A stretch of DNA of 10,682 bases from Acidobacteriota bacterium (GCA_003819755.1 RPQK01000189.1:1-10682), one strand, 5' to 3'; shown: positions 1-7,410, numbered from the stretch's first letter. Numbers and translations are program-made. The notes: generated by a model not told the origin, from the sequence alone.

Positions 1-174
1 ACAAACTAACAGACTGACAAACCACCGGTTCGACACTCGTCCCTGACCTCCGTGCCAGCAGGTCCGGCTTCTGTCAGTTCGTCAGTCTGTCAGTCTGTCA
101 GTCTGTCAGTTTGTCAGTTTGTCCAGTTTGTCAGTTTGTCAGTCTGTCAGTTTGTCAGTTTGTCGGTCTGTCAG
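1..174. repeat. Inverted element of 8-bp tandem repeats (YTGTCAGT)
   Basis: Positions 71-174 are about thirteen head-to-tail copies of an 8-bp unit, TTGTCAGT or CTGTCAGT, with a few one-base variants. Examples are a 9-base unit near 120-128 and a TCGG variant near 161-165. Positions 1-22 carry the same unit on the opposite strand: their reverse complement matches 134-155 at 21 of 22 bases. The arms are separated by about 48 bases of non-repetitive sequence, so a long hairpin or cruciform is possible. The left arm is cut by the window edge and its true length is unknown. There are no unique spacers between units, so this is not a CRISPR array. Function unknown. Confidence 0.85.
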
Positions 175-712
175 CGACTCAAAACGTCCCCCATGGACAT
201 GTTATAGCAACCGATTGGACTTGTCCTCCGATTCGCGCCATACTGTTACCAAGGTACCGAAAGAGAGTCTTTCCTTTAGGTCGATTCTGCTGCGCTTGCA
301 GAAAGCGGCTGAGAACGGCAGCTTGGCCGGACGTTCCAAGTCTCTTGGCGCGCCTGGCCTTGGGGTTACTCTGGTGATGGCCCTTGCTTGCTGTAACTTG
401 GCTGATTTTTAGCCGAACAGGCCCCCCCGTGTTCCGGGCCTCGCCTTCGTCAGAGGATTCCAGCCGAAAAGTATTGTTGCCGCAGATTGAAATGTGAATC
501 TGCAAACGACGTCATAGCGTCGGGTTAGAGAAGCAGCAACTTTGGGTTGGTTTTTACATCTATTACAAATGCCGGGACGTATTCTGTGCCAGCGGGTCCC
601 GAGTGAGGCGACGTTCACACTCACAGTTCATCTGGCGCGGGTGGTTTTGGTATGAGCAGTCACAGAGTTGCAGCGCAGTGTCGTCAGAACGGTTTGTCGA
701 ATTGTTACCTCC

Positions 713-730
713 TGTTCCGATATTGGAACA
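713..730. promoter_or_regulatory. Perfect dyad TGTTCC-N6-GGAACA, candidate operator
   Basis: A perfect 6-bp inverted repeat with a GATATT centre lies about 155 bases upstream of the PBP start. The size and symmetry would suit a dimeric regulator. The arms face the opposite way to the Gram-positive LexA box (GAAC-N4-GTTC), so I do not assign it to LexA. It could also be a chance hairpin. Confidence 0.3.
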
Positions 731-795
731 CCTCACCTTAGACGGGCACCCCAAGCTTCAACACATACCTTTTTACTGATTTTTTCTGTGCGGTA

Positions 796-837
796 GTGCG
801 CGGGTTCGGCCAAGAGAACTTGGTTTAGTCCACGCAC
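796..837 (+). promoter_or_regulatory. Possible structured 5' leader of the PBP gene
   Basis: A hairpin at 810-823 (CCAAG, loop AGAA, CTTGG) is enclosed by a second pairing of GTGCG (796-800) with CGCAC (833-837). This two-tier structure ends about 48 bases before the GTG start. It matches no riboswitch class I can name and may be a fortuitous fold. Confidence 0.25.
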
Positions 838-884
838 CGGTCCGCAAGATACAGGATTGATTAACGAAGAAGGTTAGGACGGCT

Positions 885-3800
885 GTGTTTATAGATCCAG
901 TTGAGAAGTTCACTTTCCAGTTAAGAAGCATTTGGACTCAAATCTCAAATACCGGTGTGCTGTTCGGCGGCCGCATCACCGACTACAGGCAGCGCTTCGT
1001 TGTCCGCCGGCCGCCCACGTGGCTATTTTGGGCGCTCCTCCTGACGACTGCCGGCATGGGTGTTTTCTACGAGGTTCAGACTTCAACCCTCCAGAGCCAC
1101 GTCTTCTCGTATCTGGTCCGGAAGATGACCTACACGGTCCAGCCAGGACCCACCACGAGAGTCGTTTTCCCGAAGGATGGGCCGCTCAACGTGAGACGCG
1201 GCTACACCCAAATCGGGGATTTTCAGGAACGGCTCGAGAATCAGGGGTTTCGCGTTGCCGAACAGGCAGAATTTTCGAAGTACCTGGCCAAACTGGCGGA
1301 GTGGGGCATCAGTCCGCCCTATCGGGCTCCAGGTCGGGCCGGCTTGGAAATCAAAAGCACCGAGGGTGTCATACTCCACAACGCGGTTGCGAGGGACGAG
1401 CAGTTTGAGAGCTATGATGACATTCCCCCGCTGGTCGCCAAAGGACTGCTTCTGATCGAGAACCGACAGCTTGCCGTGGAGTCGGCATATCCGACGAATA
1501 ACCCAGTCGTGGAGTGGGACCGCATGGCGAAGGCCTCGCTCACCTACGCGGGAAGCAAGCTAGGCCTGCCGGTCCGGCTGGAGGGGGGAAGCACCCTGGC
1601 GACGCAGCTGGAGAAGTACCTCCACTCGAAGGATGGCCGGACCGAATCCGCCGGAGACAAAGTCAAGCAGATCATTTCCGCCAGCCTTAAGGCGTACCGG
1701 GACGGTGCTAACACGCAGAACGCGCGTCGGGCCATTCTGACCGACTACCTGAATTCGATGCCGCTCGCCGCGGCTCCTGGTTACGGGGAGGTCAATGGGC
1801 TGGGTCAGGGGCTCGAAGCGTGGTTCGGTATGGATCTCGAGCAAACGGCCGAAGTGCTTAGAAGGGATGCCGATACGCCGGGAAAAGCCGCGGCATTCAA
1901 ACACGTTCTGACCCTTCTGGCAGCGGTTCGAGCTCCCGGGCATTACCTCCTGGAAGACCGGGCAGCGCTCGAACAGCGGACTGAATATTATGCCGGCCTG
2001 CTGGGTGAATTCGGCCTCATCACTCGTGACTTCAGCGAGCAGGTGCGTCACGCATCTGTCAGCTACATCCCTCGCGCGCGGGTGGGGGGGAACCACTTTG
2101 GACCTCGGCAGAAGCTCTCGTCGGCGTTGCGGAACGATCTAGGGAACCTGATCGGTATCGAGGATTTTTACAGCCTGAACCGCTTGGATCTGGACGTTCG
2201 AACGTCCGTCGATTCGATGCTCCAGGAGCGGGTTGACCAGCTGTTCCAAAAGCTGAAGGATCCCGACTTCCTCCGGGAACGGGGCTTTATCCAGGAACGG
2301 CTTCTCCTGACCGGTGATCCGGACGATGTCATCTATAGCATTGTCTTGTTTGAGAGCACCCCGGACGGCAACTTGCTGCGCATTCAGACGGACAGTCTTG
2401 ATAAGCCGTTGGACGTCAACGAGGGCATCAAGATGGAGCTGGGCAGCACGGCCAAATTGAGAACGCTGGCCCATTATCTGGAAATCGTCGCGTCCCTTTA
2501 TTACGAACGTCACTCCTTGAAGAACACGCAGGATCCAATCAGCAGTTTCGTCGCTGAAGCGTCCAAGGAGAATCCCGGGATAACCCTCGACGAGCTGCTG
2601 CAGGCCGCTTTGGACCGCGACTACTCCGCTAGTCCTGGTGAAGTTTTCTTCACAGGCGGAGGCGTCCATACTTTCGGGAATTTCGATCCGGACGACAACG
2701 GACGCCGCATGAGCGTGCGTGAGGCAACGCGTCGCTCCACCAACCTGGTCTTCATCAGGCTGATGCGCGATCTGGTGCGTTACCATCAGGCTCGCCTGGC
2801 CTATAACCCGGACGTCATTCTCTCAGATCCGAGCAATCCAACCAGGAAGCGGATGCTGGAGGAGATCGCCGATTCGGAATCCCGGCTGGCTCTGTTGCAC
2901 GCTTTCCGAGACTTCAGGGGGGCCGACAAGCGGACGATTGTCGCGAAGCTCCTCGGCAGCCGCGCGACGAGCGCGCGCCATCTCGCTATCCTGTTTTTCG
3001 CCTGGAACGGGACATCTCTTCCCGATAACGAGAAAGCGTTGTCAAACTGGCTCGAGACTTACGGGGCAGAAGCCAAGCCCAACGAAGACGAGAAGCTGGT
3101 CCATGCTTACAGCAACCCGGATCTGACACTGGCCGACTACGGCTACCTGCTCGACGAACACCCGCTTCGGGTGTTCGCTGCGGGTCAGATGATTAAGAAG
3201 CCAGGGATCAAGTGGGAAGACCTGATCGCCCAAAGCCGGCCGGCTATCGACGTTTCCTCCGCATGGCTTTTCAAATCTCGAAACCGGCGTGCACAGGATC
3301 TCCGCCTGCGAATCCGGATCGAACAGGATGCTTTCTCGCGGATGACCCCGTACTGGCGACGACTCGGCTTTCCTTTTGAAAGGCTGGTTCCGTCCTATGC
3401 CACCGCGATCGGCAACTCTTCTGACCGCCCGGCGGCGTTAGCCGAGCTGATGGGGATTATTCAGAATGACGGCCAGCTTCGCCCGACTCTCCGCTTCCAG
3501 GAGCTTCGGTTCGGGGCGAAAACGCCGTATCGGACCGTCATTGTCCCATCGACGACGGAAAGCACGCAGGTCATGATTCCCGCGGTTTCCCGCACCCTGC
3601 GGGCAGTCCTTGCCGACGTCGTCGATGGGGGCACGGCCCGACGTATTGCCGGCGTTTTCAAGGACAAGAACGGGAAGAAGGTAATGGTCGGCGGCAAGAC
3701 CGGCTCCGGCGATAACCGAGTCAAGTCTTTCGCTCGAGGAGGCGGCCTGATCGGTTCCCGGGCGGTTAACCGGACCGCCACTTTCGCCTTTTACATCGGC

Positions 3801-3941
3801 GACCGCTATTTCGGTGTGGTCACCGCTTCCGTGTTGGGCCCGGAAGCCGAGGATTACAGCTTTACCAGTGCGCTCCCGGTCGAGATCCTCAAGAACCTCG
3901 CCCCCGCGATCGCCACGCGGTATAACGACAAACAGCTGTAG
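885..3941 (+). CDS. Class A-type penicillin-binding protein (GT51 plus transpeptidase), divergent
   Basis: This is a 1018-aa membrane-anchored peptidoglycan synthase of the bifunctional PBP type. The start is GTG at 885, preceded by AAGAAGG at 867-873 (11-base spacing). After about 44 cytoplasmic residues there is one membrane segment (about 45-64, WLFWALLL...), so the rest is periplasmic. The glycosyltransferase (GT51) region at about 165-330 contains IENR (Glu192), GGSTLATQLEK (235-245) and the ILTDYLNSMP...G segment. The transpeptidase has all three motifs: STAK (Ser521 nucleophile, Lys524), STN (618-620) and KTG (938-940). Two features are odd. The RKxxE-type GT51 motif reads DKVKQ, placing Gln262 where the second catalytic Glu is expected. 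SxN and KTG are also about 320 residues apart, longer than usual, so roughly 650-830 looks like an insertion. I recall a subfamily of long transglycosylase-domain proteins with the same GGSTLATQ signature. The fold is confident; active glycosyl transfer is not. A terminator follows immediately. Confidence 0.9.
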   Translation: MFIDPVEKFTFQLRSIWTQISNTGVLFGGRITDYRQRFVVRRPPTWLFWALLLTTAGMGVFYEVQTSTLQSHVFSYLVRKMTYTVQPGPTTRVVFPKDGPLNVRRGYTQIGDFQERLENQGFRVAEQAEFSKYLAKLAEWGISPPYRAPGRAGLEIKSTEGVILHNAVARDEQFESYDDIPPLVAKGLLLIENRQLAVESAYPTNNPVVEWDRMAKASLTYAGSKLGLPVRLEGGSTLATQLEKYLHSKDGRTESAGDKVKQIISASLKAYRDGANTQNARRAILTDYLNSMPLAAAPGYGEVNGLGQGLEAWFGMDLEQTAEVLRRDADTPGKAAAFKHVLTLLAAVRAPGHYLLEDRAALEQRTEYYAGLLGEFGLITRDFSEQVRHASVSYIPRARVGGNHFGPRQKLSSALRNDLGNLIGIEDFYSLNRLDLDVRTSVDSMLQERVDQLFQKLKDPDFLRERGFIQERLLLTGDPDDVIYSIVLFESTPDGNLLRIQTDSLDKPLDVNEGIKMELGSTAKLRTLAHYLEIVASLYYERHSLKNTQDPISSFVAEASKENPGITLDELLQAALDRDYSASPGEVFFTGGGVHTFGNFDPDDNGRRMSVREATRRSTNLVFIRLMRDLVRYHQARLAYNPDVILSDPSNPTRKRMLEEIADSESRLALLHAFRDFRGADKRTIVAKLLGSRATSARHLAILFFAWNGTSLPDNEKALSNWLETYGAEAKPNEDEKLVHAYSNPDLTLADYGYLLDEHPLRVFAAGQMIKKPGIKWEDLIAQSRPAIDVSSAWLFKSRNRRAQDLRLRIRIEQDAFSRMTPYWRRLGFPFERLVPSYATAIGNSSDRPAALAELMGIIQNDGQLRPTLRFQELRFGAKTPYRTVIVPSTTESTQVMIPAVSRTLRAVLADVVDGGTARRIAGVFKDKNGKKVMVGGKTGSGDNRVKSFARGGGLIGSRAVNRTATFAFYIGDRYFGVVTASVLGPEAEDYSFTSALPVEILKNLAPAIATRYNDKQL

Positions 3942-4050
3942 AAAAAAAAGACCAAGGACCCCAAGGACCCCAAGACCTCAAAGACCTCAAGGACAAAAGG
4001 ACCGACCCTCCGCGTCCTTGAGGTCTTCGAGGTCCTTGGGGTCTTTTTTT
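3942..4050. terminator. Large bidirectional intrinsic terminator built from short repeats
   Basis: This begins directly after the PBP stop codon. It opens with eight A (3942-3949) and closes with seven T (4044-4050). The inner stem is a perfect 14-bp pairing of 3981-3994 with 4014-4027 around a 19-base loop. The outer arms continue to pair with interruptions, because the left arm carries an extra repeat unit. A GC-bearing stem followed by a T run is the classical Rho-independent signal, and the A run makes it usable from the other strand too. It should separate PBP transcription from glnS. Confidence 0.8.
3951..3994 (+). repeat. Tandem 8-9 bp units in the terminator's left arm
   Basis: Head-to-tail units read AAGGACCCC twice, then AAGACCTC, AAAGACCTC and a partial AAGGAC. 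The right arm (4014-4043) holds the same units inverted but fewer of them. The unequal copy number fits slippage in one arm after the inverted pair formed. The layout resembles the elements at 1-174 and 10574-10682, with different unit sequences. Confidence 0.7.
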
Positions 4051-4105
4051 GTGGCTGAAAATGATTTCTCCCCCCCAGATATGGCAAAATTGGGGATTGC
4101 ATTGC

Positions 4106-4121
4106 TTTGCGTAACCGCAAA
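4106..4121. promoter_or_regulatory. Perfect dyad TTTGCG-TAAC-CGCAAA before glnS
   Basis: A 6-bp perfect inverted repeat with a 4-base centre ends 25 bases before the glnS start and 12 bases before its SD sequence (GAGGA, 4134-4138). It could be an operator or a small leader hairpin near the ribosome binding site. No regulator can be named. Confidence 0.35.
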
Positions 4122-4146
4122 CACAGGAAGATTGAGGACATCATAA

Positions 4147-5832
4147 ATGTGCGCCACCGTTTCTCCCCCTCCTACTGACTTTATCCGGGAGATCATCCGA
4201 AGAGACCTGGAAACCAATAAATTTGGCGGGCGGGTGCATACCCGCTTTCCCCCGGAGCCGAACGGCTACCTTCATATCGGCCATGCGAAATCGATCTGCC
4301 TGAACTTCGGCCTGGCGGCTGAGTTCCAGGGCAAGTGCAATCTGCGTTTCGATGACACGAACCCGACTAAAGAAGACATCGAGTACGTCGAGTCGATCAT
4401 GGAGGATGTCCATTGGCTGGGCTTCGATTGGGAAGACCGCCTTTTTTATGCCTCGGACTATTTCGAGCAGCTTTACCAGTTCGCCGTTCAGTTGATCCGA
4501 GCAGGAAAAGCTTACGTGGACGACCTTTCAGCCGATGAAATCCGGGAACACCGGGGGACGCTGACCGAGCCCGGCAAGGAAAGCCGCTATCGCTGCCGGT
4601 CAATCGAGGAGAACCTGGGTCTTTTCGAGGGAATGAGGGCCGGCAAATTCGAAGATGGAAGCCGAGTGCTGCGGGCCAAGATCGACATGACATCGCCGAA
4701 CCTCAACATGCGCGATCCCGTTATCTACCGCATCCGGAGAGCCACCCACCATCGCACCGGCGACGACTGGTGTATTTATCCAATGTACGATTTCGCTCAC
4801 GGCTTTTCGGATTCAATCGAGGGAATTACGCACTCCATCTGTACGCTCGAGTTCGAAGATCATCGGCCGCTTTACGATTGGTTCCTGGAACAAGTCGACG
4901 CTTACCATCCGCAGCAGATTGAATTCGCCCGCCTCAGCTTGGGCTACACAATTCTGAGCAAAAGAAAGCTGCTCCAATTGGTCCAGGAGGGTGTAGTGTC
5001 CGGTTGGAACGACCCTCGGATGCCGACAATCTCCGGCCTTCGCCGACGCGGCTACACGCCGGAAGCGATCCGTAACTTCTGTGAAACGATAGGCGTGGCC
5101 AAGCGGGACAGTATCGTGGACATGACCCTGCTCGAGTACGCTATCCGCGAAGACCTGAACCGTCGTGCGCCTCGAGTTATGGGAGTCCTTAGACCGCTGA
5201 AGGTCGTTATCGAAAACTATCCTGACGGCCAGGCTGAAGAACTGGACGCCATCAACAACCCCGAAAACCCCGCGAGCGGGACCCGGAAAGTCCCGTTTTC
5301 GAAGGTTCTGTATATTGAACAGGAGGACTTCAGGGAGGTGCCGCCGCCTAAATACTACCGGCTCTCTCCCGGGAAGGAAGTCCGCCTCCGTTACGCTTAT
5401 TTCGTTAAATGCACCGGCGTGGTCAAGAACGAGAACGGCGAAGTGGTCGAAGTTCGGTGCACATACGACCCGACGACTCGAGGGGGCGATGCGCCCGATG
5501 GCCGAAAAGTGAAAGCAACGATTCACTGGGTCTCGGCCGAGCACTCGATTCCTGCCAAAGTCCGACTGTACGACCGCCTTTTCACGAAACCGAACCCCGG
5601 CGAAGGCGGCGCGGATTTCAAAGAGTCGCTCAATCCGAATTCTCTTGAGGTGCTGACAGGTTGCCGGGTCGAACCCACGCTGCAAGGGGCCGCCGCTGGT
5701 TGCCGGTTCCAGTTTGAGCGGATGGGCTACTTCTGCACCGATTCAGTTGACTCCAAGCCCGACGCCCTGGTTTTTAATCGCACCGTCCAGCTGCGTGACA
5801 CCTGGGCCAAGATCGCCGCGCAGCAGGGTTGA
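4147..5832 (+). CDS. glnS: Glutaminyl-tRNA synthetase
   Basis: This cytoplasmic class I aminoacyl-tRNA synthetase attaches glutamine to tRNA-Gln using ATP. At 561 aa it is close to the E. coli enzyme (about 554). The N-terminus FIREIIRRDLETNKFGG leads into the catalytic Rossmann domain, with the HIGH motif at 43-46 (preceded by PPEPNGYL) and the GlnRS-typical DDTNPTKED stretch. The KMSKS-equivalent loop reads LSKRK (270-274). The last 220 or so residues match the beta-barrel anticodon-binding region, including the segment around KYYRLSPGKEVRLR. The ATG at 4147 has GAGGA 8 bases upstream. The gene sits behind the PBP terminator, so it should have its own promoter, which I could not place. Its presence implies direct Gln-tRNA charging rather than sole reliance on GatCAB transamidation. 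I see no C-terminal YqeY fusion. Confidence 0.97.
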   Translation: MCATVSPPPTDFIREIIRRDLETNKFGGRVHTRFPPEPNGYLHIGHAKSICLNFGLAAEFQGKCNLRFDDTNPTKEDIEYVESIMEDVHWLGFDWEDRLFYASDYFEQLYQFAVQLIRAGKAYVDDLSADEIREHRGTLTEPGKESRYRCRSIEENLGLFEGMRAGKFEDGSRVLRAKIDMTSPNLNMRDPVIYRIRRATHHRTGDDWCIYPMYDFAHGFSDSIEGITHSICTLEFEDHRPLYDWFLEQVDAYHPQQIEFARLSLGYTILSKRKLLQLVQEGVVSGWNDPRMPTISGLRRRGYTPEAIRNFCETIGVAKRDSIVDMTLLEYAIREDLNRRAPRVMGVLRPLKVVIENYPDGQAEELDAINNPENPASGTRKVPFSKVLYIEQEDFREVPPPKYYRLSPGKEVRLRYAYFVKCTGVVKNENGEVVEVRCTYDPTTRGGDAPDGRKVKATIHWVSAEHSIPAKVRLYDRLFTKPNPGEGGADFKESLNPNSLEVLTGCRVEPTLQGAAAGCRFQFERMGYFCTDSVDSKPDALVFNRTVQLRDTWAKIAAQQG

Positions 5833-5836
5833 AAAG

Positions 5837-5876
5837 AAGGGGCGAAGGGGCGAAGGGAAAAAGGGAAGAGGGACGG
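5837..5876 (+). repeat. Purine-rich 8-bp tandem repeat, five units
   Basis: This starts just after the glnS stop and runs as five 8-base units: AAGGGGCG, AAGGGGCG, AAGGGAAA, AAGGGAAG, AGGGACGG. Unlike the elements at 1-174 and 10574-10682 it has no inverted partner nearby. It ends 6 bases before the putative -35 box of hsp20. It may be a one-armed or decayed member of the same element class. Confidence 0.65.
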
Positions 5877-5882
5877 CGCAGC

Positions 5883-5911
5883 TTGACAGCCTGAAACTGA
5901 GATCTTACTAA
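5883..5911 (+). promoter_or_regulatory. Candidate hsp20 promoter
   Basis: A consensus -35 TTGACA (5883-5888) is followed after 17 bases by TACTAA (5906-5911), only a half match to the -10 consensus. It lies 64 bases before the hsp20 start. No CIRCE (HrcA) inverted repeat and no good sigma-32 -10 box are visible. The -35 call is better supported than the -10. Confidence 0.4.
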
Positions 5912-5962
5912 CCTCTATAGGTTTTTTAACGCTTTCGAACAGAAAGCAATTGAATTTTGAAA

Positions 5963-5969
5963 AAGGAGG
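5963..5969 (+). promoter_or_regulatory. Strong ribosome binding site that fixes the hsp20 start
   Basis: A full AAGGAGG lies 5 bases before the ATG at 5975. A longer frame opening at TTG 5957 would place this sequence inside the coding region and has no SD of its own, so 5975 is preferred. Confidence 0.85.
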
Positions 5970-5974
5970 TTCGT

Positions 5975-6421
5975 ATGGCTATCGTTCGTTTCAACCCGTT
6001 TCGTGAGCTGCTCGAGCTGCAGGACAGAATGAACCGAATCCTGGAAGACAACGCCCGCACCACAAGAGGCGGCGAGGAAGGTGACTTTGCCTCCGGGAGC
6101 TGGATTCCTCCGGTCGACATCTATGAAAGCGCCGACGCCCTGCTGGTTAAGGCCGAGCTGCCTGAAGTGAGCCGGGAGGACATCGATATTCGTCTTGAGA
6201 ACGGCGTTCTGACGATCCGCGGCGAGCGGAAACTGCAGGAGGAGCTCAAGAAACACAACTGCTATCGAATGGAATCGCAGTACGGCGCCTTCAGCAGAAG
6301 CTTCAGCCTCCCTCGGACGGTGGATTCGGAGAAGATCGAAGCCAACTACAAAGACGGCGTTCTCAATATCCGCATCCCGAAGCGCGAGGAAACGAAACCG
6401 CGCCAGATTCAGATCAAGTGA
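5975..6421 (+). CDS. Small heat-shock protein, Hsp20/alpha-crystallin family
   Basis: This 148-aa cytoplasmic chaperone is of the kind that holds unfolding proteins without ATP and forms oligomers. The N-terminus MAIVRFNPFRELLELQDRMN is characteristic of bacterial class A Hsp20 proteins. The alpha-crystallin domain (about 42-136) begins at WIPPVDIYESADALLVKAEL and includes LENGVLTIRGERK. Near its end it has the A-x-x-x-x-G-V-L segment, here ANYKDGVLNIRIPK. A short tail follows; its RQIQIK end resembles the IxI motif that docks between subunits. The length is normal for the family. It has its own candidate promoter and a very strong SD, suggesting high expression when induced. The phosphatase gene follows 85 bases downstream with no clear terminator between them. 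Confidence 0.95.
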   Translation: MAIVRFNPFRELLELQDRMNRILEDNARTTRGGEEGDFASGSWIPPVDIYESADALLVKAELPEVSREDIDIRLENGVLTIRGERKLQEELKKHNCYRMESQYGAFSRSFSLPRTVDSEKIEANYKDGVLNIRIPKREETKPRQIQIK

Positions 6422-6437
6422 GCGGGGCAAAGCCCGC
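6422..6437 (+). terminator. Weak hairpin after the hsp20 stop
   Basis: GCGGGGC pairs with GCCCGC around a 3-base AAA loop, with one bulged G, beginning at the base after the stop codon. No T run follows, so it may protect the mRNA 3' end or attenuate transcription rather than terminate fully. Confidence 0.3.
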
Positions 6438-6447
6438 GGGAGATAGT

Positions 6448-6476
6448 AGGGACGAAAGGACACAAGGGGACACAAG
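6448..6476 (+). repeat. Degenerate short tandem repeat (AGGGACGA / AAGGACAC / AAGGGGACAC)
   Basis: Three purine-rich units of 8, 8 and 10 bases plus a partial AAG lie between hsp20 and the phosphatase gene. They resemble the units after glnS and in the PBP terminator. No inverted arm is present. Confidence 0.5.
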
Positions 6477-6506
6477 CCTCCCCAAAGTTCCGGAAGAGGA
6501 ACAGCT

Positions 6507-7316
6507 TTGGCCGGAATCGCTCAACGAGAAGGCGCGGATGGCCTAGGCACGATGCAGATTGCGACTTGCATTTCAACCACCCAGGGGCTTCGGGTCGAAC
6601 ACCAGGATCGCACGTTGGTGGAGGAGTCCGTGCTCTGGGGCCAGCCGGCCACGGTATTGGCTGTCGCCGATGGAATGGGAGGTTTGGAAGCGGGCGGAAT
6701 AGCAGCCGAGTTAGCTGTTGAATCGGTGCGCGTGAATGCGCACCGGGACCTCCCGCTCATTCGAGAGGGTAAGTCTCCTCGCCTGTTCCTCCGGCGCCTG
6801 TTCCAGGACGCCAATCTCCGCATCTGGGACTTCTCTCTCAAGAAGAGAATCGAGAGCAGGGGAACCACTCTGGTCGTGGCTCTGTTATTCGGCGATCGCT
6901 ACCTGGTGGCTCACGTCGGTGACAGCCGCTGCTACGCGATTGAGGACGGCGCGATCAGGCGACTGACTGACGACCATTCGGTGGCCGAGCAGCTGGTTAA
7001 GGTCGGGCAACTCACTGCAGGAACCGGGCTGTGGCGCCAGTACCGAAGCCAGTTGACACGGTGCCTCGGCGAGGAACAGTGTGCTCAGGTGGACATTTTC
7101 CCCGCGCGGCGCGGCTACGGACGGATTTCGGTCGCCCAATTCGCATTCCTGCTTTGCTCCGACGGGTTGTACGGAGAATTGGAGGACGCGGAAATTCTCG
7201 ACCAGATGCGCCGCCCGGTCGGGCTGCAGGAGAGGTGCAGTTCCCTGGTCCTGCGCGCGTTGAAAAATGGATCAACGGATAACATCACGTTAGTTGCGGC
7301 GGAGTTAGGCGAGTAA
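6507..7316 (+). CDS. PP2C-type Ser/Thr protein phosphatase
   Basis: This is a 269-aa soluble metal-dependent phosphatase of the bacterial PPM/PP2C (Stp/PrpC-like) family. Such enzymes typically reverse phosphorylation by Hanks-type kinases. The motifs run in the expected order: EHQDR (Asp34), VADGMGG (Asp55), GTT (119-121), VGDSR (Asp139), LLCSDGLYGEL (Asp219) and GSTDN (Asp258, Asn259). All metal-binding aspartates are present. The catalytic domain fills the protein, with no membrane segment or FHA domain. The start is TTG at 6507 because AGAGGA (6495-6500) lies 6 bases upstream. The in-frame ATG at 6552 would still keep the whole domain (254 aa) but lacks a well-placed SD. The gene is 85 bases after hsp20 and may be cotranscribed with it. 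No partner kinase gene is in the window. Confidence 0.92.
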   Translation: MAGIAQREGADGLGTMQIATCISTTQGLRVEHQDRTLVEESVLWGQPATVLAVADGMGGLEAGGIAAELAVESVRVNAHRDLPLIREGKSPRLFLRRLFQDANLRIWDFSLKKRIESRGTTLVVALLFGDRYLVAHVGDSRCYAIEDGAIRRLTDDHSVAEQLVKVGQLTAGTGLWRQYRSQLTRCLGEEQCAQVDIFPARRGYGRISVAQFAFLLCSDGLYGELEDAEILDQMRRPVGLQERCSSLVLRALKNGSTDNITLVAAELGE

Positions 7317-7341
7317 CCGCCACGAACGCAGGGTGGCATTT

Positions 7342-7404
7342 CGAAGGAGGGCGCGCGTTCAGCGCCCGGTTGAAACCCTTCGTTCGTAGCGGGCTACTAC
7401 GAAC
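7342..7404. terminator. Two strong hairpins between convergent genes (REP-like or terminator)
   Basis: Hairpin one pairs GGGCGC (7349-7354) with GCGCCC (7362-7367) and can be extended by CGAAGG (7342-7347) with CCTTCG (7377-7382). Hairpin two pairs GTTCGTAG (7382-7389) with CTACGAAC (7397-7404), 8 perfect bp around a 7-base loop. They lie between the stop codons of two converging genes. No T run follows on either strand, so Rho-independent termination is not certain. Paired GC-rich palindromes in such gaps are also typical of dispersed REP-type elements. Confidence 0.5.
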
Positions 7405-7410
7405 CGATAT

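Larger units (their letters stand above)
175..884. other. Gene-free stretch upstream of the PBP gene
   Basis: I see no credible protein gene, tRNA or conserved structured RNA in these 710 bases. The short open frames on both strands have no recognisable domains, no convincing ribosome binding sites, and overlap one another. Small potential hairpins occur, for example 482-503 (GCAGATT, 8-base loop, AATCTGC) and 507-522 (CGACG, 6-base loop, CGTCG). The 3' part (about 700-884) is the likely promoter and leader of the downstream gene. I could not pick out a confident -35/-10 pair. Confidence 0.5.

Noticed and set aside
27..45. tRNA T-arm-like GGTTCGA
   Set aside because: No matching T-stem, acceptor or anticodon arm can be built around it.
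71..174. CRISPR-like array
   Set aside because: The units are contiguous 8-mers with no spacers, and no cas genes are nearby.
179..624. Overlapping minus-strand open frames of 108 and 71 codons
   Set aside because: There are no recognisable motifs and no good ribosome binding sites, and one runs close to the repeat tract. I treat the stretch as non-coding.
5911..5928. Terminator after glnS (AACCT, loop, AGGTT, then T run)
   Set aside because: The stem has only 5 bp and is AT-rich, and it sits just downstream of the putative hsp20 promoter, where termination would make little sense.
5957..5974. Longer hsp20 start at TTG 5957
   Set aside because: It would translate the AAGGAGG site itself. 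The ATG at 5975 has perfect SD placement and the family-typical N-terminus.
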